DNA from: Thermoactinospora rubra
GTDB taxonomy: Bacteria > Actinomycetota > Actinomycetes > Streptosporangiales > Streptosporangiaceae
Reading direction: 5' to 3'
Assembly (NCBI RefSeq): GCF_002093975.1
Contig: NZ_MSZZ01000033.1
Coordinates: 1-64,000 of the forward strand
Length of the DNA stretch: 64,000 nucleotides
Shown: piece by piece, positions 8,151 to 16,468 of the stretch
How positions within the stretch are numbered: position 1 is the first letter of the stretch
Layout of the letters: each line of letters starts with the position of its first letter
The notes under the pieces: generated by a model
Told to the model about the DNA's origin: nothing
Database searches by the model: none
The model's input: only the letters and a program-made list of their open reading frames with translations
Translations under genes and position numbers: made by a program

Positions 8151-10168
8151 ACCGGGTGCGTACTCGCCTGATGGTGCTGCACGTGATGGTCGTCGTCATG
8201 CTGGTGGCGCTGGGCGTGCGGCTGTGGCAGGTGCAGGTGGTGCAGGGCGAGGAGTTCGTCTCGGCCGCGGCCGAGACGCGCACGCGCAACGTCGTGGTGC
8301 CCGCCGTGCGCGGCCAGATCCTCGACTCCTCCGGCGTCCCGCTGGTGCGCAACCGCACGGCGCTGGTCGTGTCCGTCGACCGCAACCAGGCCCTGAAGGA
8401 TCCCGGCGTGCTGCGCCGGCTGGCCGCGGTGCTGGACCGGCCGCTGGGGCAGCTGGAGAAGCGGATCCGGCTGTGCGGGCCCGGCGTGACCAGGCCGTGC
8501 TGGCCCGGCTCGCCGTACCAGCCGATCCCCATCGACGAGAAGGCCACCACCCGCGAGGCGCTGGCGATCCTGGAGCGGCAGGAGGAGTTCCCGGGCGTCA
8601 CGGCTGAGATCCAGGCGGTGCGGGAGTATCCGGGCGGCAGGTCGGGCGCCCAGATGCTCGGCTACCTCCAGCCCGTCACCCAGGAGGAGCTCGAGAGGCG
8701 CGACGGGCTCAAGGCGGCCTTCTCCGGCGTCGACGTGGTCGGCCGCGACGGCCTGGAGGCGGTCTACGACGAGGCGCTGCGGGGCCGGCCGGGCCTGCGC
8801 AAGGTCCAGGTCGACCGGCTCGGCAAGGCGCTGGGCGTGGAGCAGCAGGTGGCGCCCGTCCCCGGCGACCATCTCATCACCAGCATCGACTCGCGCATCC
8901 AGAGGCTCGTCGAGCAGGCGCTGAAGAACGCCATGAAGAAGGCGCCCCGCGCGGACGGCGCGGCCGGGGTGGTGCTCGACCCGCGCACCGGCCGGGTCCT
9001 GGCGCTGGCCAGCGCCCCCGGCTACGACCCTGCGGTGTGGACGGACGGCATCTCGGAGGAGGAGTACCAGCGGCTGCTGTCGGAGAAGACGGGCAAGCCG
9101 CTGGTGTCGCGGGCGATCAACGGGCAGTTCGCGCCCGGCTCCACCTTCAAGGTCTCCTCGGTGGCGGCGATGCTGCGCGCCGGCTACCCGCTCAACGGCC
9201 GCTACCCGTGCCCCGGCGCCTACATGGTCGGCAACCGCGCCTTCCACAACTTCCGCGGCATCGGCCTGGGCACGCTGACGCTCCACATGGCGCTGGTGCG
9301 CTCGTGCGACACGATCTTCTACCGGGCGGCCTACGAGGAGTACCTGCGCGACGGCGGGCTCCACCCCAAGAAGCCGCCCCAGGAACGCTTCGCCAACACC
9401 GCCCGGGCCTTCGGCTTCGGCCGGCCCACCGGGATCGACCTGCCCGGCGAGTCCGCCGGCCGCATCCCCGACCGGGCCTGGAAGAAGAGCCTGTGGGCGC
9501 AGACCAGCGCCGACTCCTGCCGCCGCGCCCGCACCGGCTATCCCGAGGTCAAGAGCGCCTCCCGCGCGGCCTTCCTCAAGCGGCTGGCGTATGAGAACTG
9601 CGCCGAGGGCTACCTGCTGCGGCCCGGCGACGCGGCCAACTTCTCCATCGGCCAGGGCGACGTGCTGGTGACGCCGCTGCAGCTGGCCAGGGCGTACGCG
9701 GCGCTGGTCAGCGACGGCAGACTGCGCAGCCCGCGGATCGGCTGGGCGCTGGTGCGGCCCGACGGCAGGCTGGTCAGGAGGATCGACCCGCCGGTGGTGG
9801 GCAGGCTGCCCCTCACCGAGAAGGAGCGTGCCTACATCAAGAACGCCCTCAGCCAGGTGGCCTCCGACGGCACCGCGGCCGGGGCGTTCGCCGGCTTCCC
9901 CATGGACCTGGTGCGCGTGGGCGGCAAGACCGGCACGGCCGAGGTCTACGGCAAGGAGGACACCTCGTGGTTCGCCTCCTTCGCTCCCACGCGCAATCCC
10001 CGCTACGTGGTCGTCGTGATGGTGTCGCAGGGCGGCATGGGCGGGCAGACGGCGGCGCCCGCCGTACGGGAGATCTACGAGGGCATCTACGGGCTGACGG
10101 GCGAGGACCCGATCAAGCCCGCCACCAGGCTGCCGGTGATCGCCAGTGATGGGACGGTGCGCCGATGA
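8147..10168 (+). CDS. mrdA: Penicillin-binding protein 2 (class B transpeptidase)
   Basis: Cross-links peptidoglycan during elongation as partner of RodA. It has one N-terminal membrane anchor (residues 7-26), the dimerisation/pedestal domain, then the transpeptidase: SxxK as GSTFK near residue 332, a SCD motif near 387 in the SxN position, and KTGTAE near 593. Length 673 residues. The GTG at 8147 has GGAGG at 8134-8138 and overlaps mreD's stop; an upstream in-frame start would intrude further into mreD. An insert around residues 440-490 rich in Cys/Arg is noticeable. Confidence 0.95.
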   Translation: MNRVRTRLMVLHVMVVVMLVALGVRLWQVQVVQGEEFVSAAAETRTRNVVVPAVRGQILDSSGVPLVRNRTALVVSVDRNQALKDPGVLRRLAAVLDRPLGQLEKRIRLCGPGVTRPCWPGSPYQPIPIDEKATTREALAILERQEEFPGVTAEIQAVREYPGGRSGAQMLGYLQPVTQEELERRDGLKAAFSGVDVVGRDGLEAVYDEALRGRPGLRKVQVDRLGKALGVEQQVAPVPGDHLITSIDSRIQRLVEQALKNAMKKAPRADGAAGVVLDPRTGRVLALASAPGYDPAVWTDGISEEEYQRLLSEKTGKPLVSRAINGQFAPGSTFKVSSVAAMLRAGYPLNGRYPCPGAYMVGNRAFHNFRGIGLGTLTLHMALVRSCDTIFYRAAYEEYLRDGGLHPKKPPQERFANTARAFGFGRPTGIDLPGESAGRIPDRAWKKSLWAQTSADSCRRARTGYPEVKSASRAAFLKRLAYENCAEGYLLRPGDAANFSIGQGDVLVTPLQLARAYAALVSDGRLRSPRIGWALVRPDGRLVRRIDPPVVGRLPLTEKERAYIKNALSQVASDGTAAGAFAGFPMDLVRVGGKTGTAEVYGKEDTSWFASFAPTRNPRYVVVVMVSQGGMGGQTAAPAVREIYEGIYGLTGEDPIKPATRLPVIASDGTVRR

Positions 10169-11328
10169 CCGATCGCACGCTGATGGTGGCCCCGCGCCGG
10201 AGCCTCGCCAGGCTCACGGCGCAGTCGGCGATGCGGCGGCTGGACGGGGTGCTGCTGGTCGCGGTGGGCGCGTTGTGCGTGATCGGCACGCTGCTGGTGT
10301 GGTCCTCCACCCGGACGTGGGCGCCCGGCTCGACCGGCCTGGTCAAGAAACACATGCTGAACCTGGCCGTCGGCGCGGTGCTGTCGAGCGCGGTGGCCAT
10401 GCTGGACTACCGGCACGTGCGGATCTACGCGCCGTTCGTCTACGTGGTCACGCTGGCCGGCCTGGTGCTGGTCATCACGCCGGCGGGCACGGCGGTCAAC
10501 GGGTCACATTCGTGGATCATGCTGGGCGGCGGCTTCGCCCTGCAGCCCTCCGAGCTGGCCAAGCTGGGCCTGGTGCTCATGCTCGCGACGCTGCTGGCCA
10601 AGCCGGCCAAGGACGGCGACCGGCCGCGAGCGCTGGACGTGCTGCTGTCGCTGCTGGCGGCGGGGGTGGCGATCGGCCTGGTGATGGCGCAGCCGGACAT
10701 GGGCACCGCCCTGGTGCTGGCGGTCATCACCGTGGGCGCGCTGGTCCTCGCGGGCATGCGCAAGCGGTGGATCCTGGCGCTGGCCCTGACCGCGGCCGGG
10801 GCCGGCGCGGCCGTGTGGTGGCTGGAGCTGCTGGAGCCGTACCAGGTCGCGCGCTTCGCCGCCTTCCTCGACCCGAGCGTCGACCCGCGGGGCGTGGGCT
10901 ACAACAGCACCCAGTCGCTGATCGCCATCGGGTCCGGCGGGCTGTACGGCAAGGGCCTGTTCGAAGGCGGCCAGACGACCGGGCGGTTCGTCCCCGAGCA
11001 GCACACCGACTTCATCTTCACCGTGGCGGGGGAGGAGTTCGGGTTCGTGGGGGCGCTGGCGGTGGTGATCCTGCTGGGCGTGGTGCTGCTGCGGGGCCTG
11101 CGCATCGCCCGGCAGTGCGGCGACCGCTTCGGCGCGCTGGTGGCGGGGACGATCGTGTGCTGGCTGGCGTTCCAGATCATGATCAACGTCGGGATGACCG
11201 TGGGGATCATGCCGATCACTGGACTGCCGTTGCCGTTCGTTTCCTATGGCGGGACCGCAACATTTGCGAATCTCATGGCTGTTGGTGTGTTGCAGGCCAT
11301 CAGAATGCGCGATCGAGCGTTTAATTGA
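10165..11328 (+). CDS. rodA: Peptidoglycan glycosyltransferase RodA (SEDS family)
   Basis: Polymerises lipid II into glycan strands in the elongation machinery. It is 387 residues with about ten membrane spans. SEDS signatures are visible: HSWIMLGGGFALQPSELAKL (near residue 113), the conserved AQPDMGTALV (near 177), GLFEGGQT and the end motif LPLPFVSYGGTA. The ATG at 10165 overlaps the mrdA stop by ATGA, closing a five-gene overlapping operon mreB-mreC-mreD-mrdA-rodA. Confidence 0.95.
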   Translation: MTDRTLMVAPRRSLARLTAQSAMRRLDGVLLVAVGALCVIGTLLVWSSTRTWAPGSTGLVKKHMLNLAVGAVLSSAVAMLDYRHVRIYAPFVYVVTLAGLVLVITPAGTAVNGSHSWIMLGGGFALQPSELAKLGLVLMLATLLAKPAKDGDRPRALDVLLSLLAAGVAIGLVMAQPDMGTALVLAVITVGALVLAGMRKRWILALALTAAGAGAAVWWLELLEPYQVARFAAFLDPSVDPRGVGYNSTQSLIAIGSGGLYGKGLFEGGQTTGRFVPEQHTDFIFTVAGEEFGFVGALAVVILLGVVLLRGLRIARQCGDRFGALVAGTIVCWLAFQIMINVGMTVGIMPITGLPLPFVSYGGTATFANLMAVGVLQAIRMRDRAFN

Positions 11329-11331
11329 TTT

Positions 11332-11511
11332 ATGTTCCTGGTGTACTGCGCCGAGTGCGAGGAGCGGATGCTGCTCCCCGTGCGTCACGTGCAGGGCCTG
11401 CACAACCTGGCCGGCGGCGTGATCGCGGTGGAGCTGACCTGCTACGAGGGGCATCGCGTGATCGTGCTCACCGGCAGCGGCATAGACATCCCCGGCCCGG
11501 CCACGGTCTGA
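11332..11511 (+). CDS. Small Cys-containing protein, 59 residues
   Basis: Starts 3 bases after the rodA stop and ends 19 bases before the radical SAM gene. It begins MFLVYCAECEERMLLP, with a CxxC pair at residues 6-9, a third Cys at 37 and a nearby His at 41, suggesting a small zinc ribbon (inference). Codon use is GC3-rich like the neighbours, supporting real coding. No clear ribosome site precedes it, so translation may be coupled to rodA. No function is assigned. Confidence 0.65.
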   Translation: MFLVYCAECEERMLLPVRHVQGLHNLAGGVIAVELTCYEGHRVIVLTGSGIDIPGPATV

Positions 11512-11530
11512 GCGCGGCTACGCTTGGACT

Positions 11531-13441
<1,911 letters not shown>

Positions 13442-13470
13442 GTCGCCGCCCTGCAGGCGGAAGGCGGCCG

Positions 13471-14055
13471 TCAGGCCGTGCTCATCCTGGCCCAGTAGGC
13501 GCGCAGGTCCTCGCCCCGGTCGAAGAGGCCGGCCAGGGCGGGGACGCACGGCTCGATCACCCAGGGGTCGGTGATCCTGCGGGCGCCGGTGTGCCGTCCT
13601 GTGGCGTCGTAGAGCACCTCATACTGCAGCGTCGAGCTGAACAGGACCAGCTCCGGGACGGGCCCGTCGAGCTCGTAGGGGCGCACCGCGGAGGCCGGGA
13701 CCACCCTGCTGTTCTCGCCCTCCTCGGCCCGCACCGCCAGCAGGGCCAGCTCCCAGCGCAGGTAGGGCGTGAACGGCTCCTCCACCACGCGGATGCGCCG
13801 GAAGTCGATCCGGTCGGGGTGGTCGGCGCGAAAGCCCGGGCGCATCTCCTCCACCAGCGCCATCGCCCGGTCCCAGTCGCCCGCGAGCATCGCCTGGTAG
13901 CTGGGCAGGTCCCGCTCGTCGAAGGCCTGGGCGCGCTCGAGCTTCCAGACGACTCCGCCGGCGACGTCGAACTCCCTGGTGAAGTCGGCCTGGTACGCGG
14001 CCGCGTCCATCGTCTTGCCGGGCGCGGAACGCACGCGCGTCAGAACATCACTCAT
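13471..14055 (-). CDS. DUF6879 family protein, third gene of the MccB-like cassette
   Basis: A 194-residue soluble protein without signal peptide. The centre (about residues 85-165) carries the FRRIRVVEEPFTPYLRWEL and LQYEVLYDATGRHTGARRITDP patterns I associate with the actinobacterial DUF6879 family. Function is unknown; family members are often next to regulators. It starts 21 bases after the small peptide gene, so it is likely co-transcribed with the peptide and the E1 enzyme. A role in tailoring, transport or self-protection is only a guess. The gene converges on the radical SAM gene, whose stop is 30 bases away. Confidence 0.75.
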   Translation of the reverse strand: MSDVLTRVRSAPGKTMDAAAYQADFTREFDVAGGVVWKLERAQAFDERDLPSYQAMLAGDWDRAMALVEEMRPGFRADHPDRIDFRRIRVVEEPFTPYLRWELALLAVRAEEGENSRVVPASAVRPYELDGPVPELVLFSSTLQYEVLYDATGRHTGARRITDPWVIEPCVPALAGLFDRGEDLRAYWARMSTA

Positions 14056-14076
14056 GGGACCCGCCCTGCTCCCGCG

Positions 14077-14202
14077 TCAGTTGGAGTTGCCCCCGCTGGG
14101 CTGCACCACCGTCGCGGTCTCGGTCTTGCCCAGCCGGCGGATCACGATCTTCTTGCGCGGCTTCCGCTCCTGCCAGGGCTCAGGCGCAGGGGTGCTGCTC
14201 AT
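14077..14202 (-). CDS. 41-residue peptide ending in Asn; candidate MccA-type precursor
   Basis: Starts MSSTPAPEPWQERKP, has a basic centre (RKPRKK around residues 13-18, then IRRLGK) and ends QPSGGNSN. The ATG has AAGGAG at 14207-14212, 4 bases upstream. It sits 64 bases after the MccB-like E1 gene and before the DUF6879 gene, all on one strand. In microcin C systems the C-terminal residue of MccA is Asn, which MccB joins to a nucleotide; E. coli MccA is MRTGNAN, and longer precursors are known. That this peptide is the substrate is inference from gene order and the terminal residue. Confidence 0.72.
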   Translation of the reverse strand: MSSTPAPEPWQERKPRKKIVIRRLGKTETATVVQPSGGNSN

Positions 14203-14266
14203 GACACTCCTTACCGATCGTGTGGGGAACGGCCAGCCGTCAAAGTATGATCTCTCCAGTTTTTCA

Positions 14267-15328
14267 TCAAGGACAGAATTCGCAGCCGGGCCGCGACGGA
14301 TGGCGGGCGTAGACGTGCGCGTCGGGGTCGAGCAGGGTCAGCCCGTGGAAGTAGCCGGGAGGGACCGGCGTCAGGCCCGTGACCAGGGCGAGCACGTCGT
14401 TGGCCACCAGCTGCCCGGACAGCCCCGCCGACGGGCCCGTCACGCCGGGCCAGGCGTAGCCGGCCCCCGGCTGGGCCGGGATGCCGGCGCGGACGCACTC
14501 GAAGCACGGCCCGCCGGGGCCGAAGACCCCCACGCTCACCAGCGGGCCGTCGTACCCGCCGCTCACCCACGGGATCCCGCCCCTCGCGCAGGCGCGGCTG
14601 GCCCAGGTCCTGATCCCGTACGGCTCCCGCGGCCGGTCCGCGCACAGCGCCAGCACGTCGAAGCCGTCAAGGAGGCGGGCCAGGTCCCGCGGGCTCGTGA
14701 CGGCGGCCCGCTCGGCGGTGACGTCGATCGCGGAGTTGAGGCGGCGTAGCCGCGCGGCGGCGACGTCGGCCTTGGGGCGGCCGAGGTCCGCCTCGGTGTA
14801 GAGGACCTGCCGGTTGAGGTTGGACAACTCGACCACGTCGGGATCCACCAGGTGCAGGCGCCCCACGCCGGCGGCGGCCAGCGACCAGGCCGCGTGGCTG
14901 CCGGTGCCGCCCAGGCCGAGGACCAGGACCCGGGCGCCCTTGAGTGCGAGCTGCGGCTCCCAGCCGTGGTCGCGCGGGGTGAGGTCGATCCAGCGGAAGT
15001 AGTCGCGGCTGCGGCTGTAGCGCTCCTTCTCCCGCGCGTCCAGCTCCTCGCACGGTCCCGGGGCGGCGTCCTCCACGTGGCCGGAGTCCAGCAGGACGGC
15101 GACGATGTCGTCCGCCTCCTCGCGGGTGAGGCCGATAAAGCGCGTTCGCAGCGCGGCGGCGACCTGGCCGGGGGAGCGGGTGCCGTCCATGAGCGTCAGC
15201 GCGGCCCACGCCCAGCCCTCGGGATCGGGGATCTCCGAGGCCACGCCGTACAGGACGCCGCCGAGCCTGACGGTGCCGTCGCCGAGGCGGTGAGGGGCGT
15301 GTTCCGGCTTCACGCGAGGGCGGCGCAT
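14267..15328 (-). CDS. MccB-like E1/ThiF-fold enzyme with N-terminal peptide-clamp domain
   Basis: A 353-residue protein, close to E. coli MccB (about 350). Residues 10-95 resemble a PqqD/RRE peptide-binding domain (LTLMDGTRSPGQVAAALR). Then come a KERYSR linker, the nucleotide loop VLGLGGTGSH near residue 136, DPDVVELSNLNRQVLY, GRPKAD, a GVFGPGGPCFEC zinc pair and a final CEFC pair. The same landmarks occur in the same order in MccB as I remember it. MccB adenylates the terminal Asn of a peptide and forms an N-P bond. The ATG at 15328 is preferred because upstream sequence is not family-like; its ribosome site is weak. Confidence 0.85.
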   Translation of the reverse strand: MRRPRVKPEHAPHRLGDGTVRLGGVLYGVASEIPDPEGWAWAALTLMDGTRSPGQVAAALRTRFIGLTREEADDIVAVLLDSGHVEDAAPGPCEELDAREKERYSRSRDYFRWIDLTPRDHGWEPQLALKGARVLVLGLGGTGSHAAWSLAAAGVGRLHLVDPDVVELSNLNRQVLYTEADLGRPKADVAAARLRRLNSAIDVTAERAAVTSPRDLARLLDGFDVLALCADRPREPYGIRTWASRACARGGIPWVSGGYDGPLVSVGVFGPGGPCFECVRAGIPAQPGAGYAWPGVTGPSAGLSGQLVANDVLALVTGLTPVPPGYFHGLTLLDPDAHVYARHPSRPGCEFCP

Positions 15329-15343
15329 CCGTCGATCGTCGGC

Positions 15344-15356
15344 AAATGCCGCATTT
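15344..15356. promoter_or_regulatory. 13-bp palindrome in the MccB-like gene promoter region
   Basis: AAATGCCGCATTT is a palindrome with a 6-bp arm. On the minus strand it lies just downstream of TTGACG (15359-15364), a good -35 hexamer, so it would fall between -35 and -10 of the cassette promoter. No clear -10 was seen. Confidence 0.4.
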
Positions 15357-15374
15357 CCCGTCAAGATCCCACAA

Positions 15375-15394
15375 GTCGTGCGGAGCCGTACGAC
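15375..15394. promoter_or_regulatory. 20-bp imperfect palindrome between the cassette and DUF2344
   Basis: GTCGTGCGGAGCCGTACGAC reads almost the same on both strands (arms GTCGT.CGG and CCG.ACGAC). CAAGATC flanks it on both sides as a direct repeat (15362 and 15394). It lies in the divergent region between the MccB-like gene and the DUF2344 gene and could be an operator for either. Confidence 0.45.
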
Positions 15395-15518
15395 AAGATC
15401 TCGGAGGTCAGGACGGGGATGGCGGCTCTCGCATGGCCTTATTCTGAGGAGAAGGAAACGTGGAGGGGACGTCTCGTGTGCGGCGGGACCGACCCGACCG
15501 AGAAAGGAAGACATCGCT

Positions 15519-16331
15519 CTGAAACCTGTTCCCGACGGGCCCGCTCCCGCGCCGACGGTGCAGCGCCTGAGAGTGCGTTATGCCAAGCGTGGCCGCCTGC
15601 GCTTCGCCAGCCATCGCGACATCTCGCGGGCGGTGGAGCGGGCGGTGCGCCGCGCCGGCATCCCGGTGGCGTTCAGCGCGGGCTTCTCCCCGCATCCGAA
15701 GATCTCCTACGCGGGCGCCGCGCCCACCGGCGTGGCCAGCGAGGCCGAATACCTCGAGATCGCCGTCACCGAACGGTGCGACCCCGAGCGGGTGCGCGCC
15801 GACCTCGACGGGTCGCTGCCGCCTGGCCTCGACGTCCTGGAGGTCGTCGAGGCGCGATCGTCCGGCTTCGCCGAGCGGCTGGAGGCTTCGGTGTGGGAGC
15901 TACGGCTGCCCGGCGCGCAGGAGCCGGCCGCGCGGGCCGCGGCGGAGAAGTTCCTCGCCGCGGACATCGTGGAGGTGGAGCGCCTGACCAAGAAGGGCAT
16001 CCGCCGGTTCGACGCCCGCGAGGCGGTGCTCGACCTCGCCGTGGCCGCCGCAGCGGAGGGAACAGCCAGAACCGCAGCTCAGGTGCCCGGGCAGTCGTGT
16101 GTCATACTGCGCATGGTTGTTCGGCACGTGACTCCTGCCGTTCGACCCGACGACGTGCTCGCAGGCTTGCGTCAGGTGGCCGACTTCGCGCCGCCGGTCC
16201 CCCCCGAGGTGACCAGGCTGGCGCAGGGACCGCTCGGCGCTGCCCGTACGCCTGCCGACCCGTTCGACCTTGACCGCGATACGACGCGCGGCGGCGAAGC
16301 GGGGCCGGCCGGCGAGCACGGCGGCGAGTAG
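15519..16331 (+). CDS. TIGR03936 (DUF2344) family radical-SAM-linked protein
   Basis: A protein of about 270 residues. The conserved start region VQRLRVRYAKRGRLRF, then ASHRDISRAVERA and SAGFSPHPKISYA, identify the family that normally sits right after the TIGR03960 radical SAM gene and acts with it. No ATG/GTG lies near AAAGGAAG (15503-15510); the best-placed start is CTG at 15519, 8 bases later, just before the family-like PDGPAPAPTVQRL segment. A GTG at 15558 is the alternative. Here it is cut off from its partner by the reverse-strand MccB-like cassette. Confidence 0.82.
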   Translation: MKPVPDGPAPAPTVQRLRVRYAKRGRLRFASHRDISRAVERAVRRAGIPVAFSAGFSPHPKISYAGAAPTGVASEAEYLEIAVTERCDPERVRADLDGSLPPGLDVLEVVEARSSGFAERLEASVWELRLPGAQEPAARAAAEKFLAADIVEVERLTKKGIRRFDAREAVLDLAVAAAAEGTARTAAQVPGQSCVILRMVVRHVTPAVRPDDVLAGLRQVADFAPPVPPEVTRLAQGPLGAARTPADPFDLDRDTTRGGEAGPAGEHGGE

Positions 16332-16374
16332 GCGGGGCCACACGGCTCCGCCGATGACAGGACTTGGCGCCCGT

Positions 16375-16392
16375 GCCGCCCCTCCGGGCGGC
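16375..16392. terminator. Hairpin between DUF2344 and rne
   Basis: GCCGCCC at 16375-16381 pairs with GGGCGGC at 16386-16392 around a 4-base loop. No T-run follows. It may end the upstream transcript or lie in the rne leader. Confidence 0.45.
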
Positions 16393-16468
16393 GCAGGCGG
16401 ACAACGAAACACGAGAGCTCCTGCGCGGCGCAGAGTCTGCGCCCGGGAGCTGACGGGAGAACGCCCGC

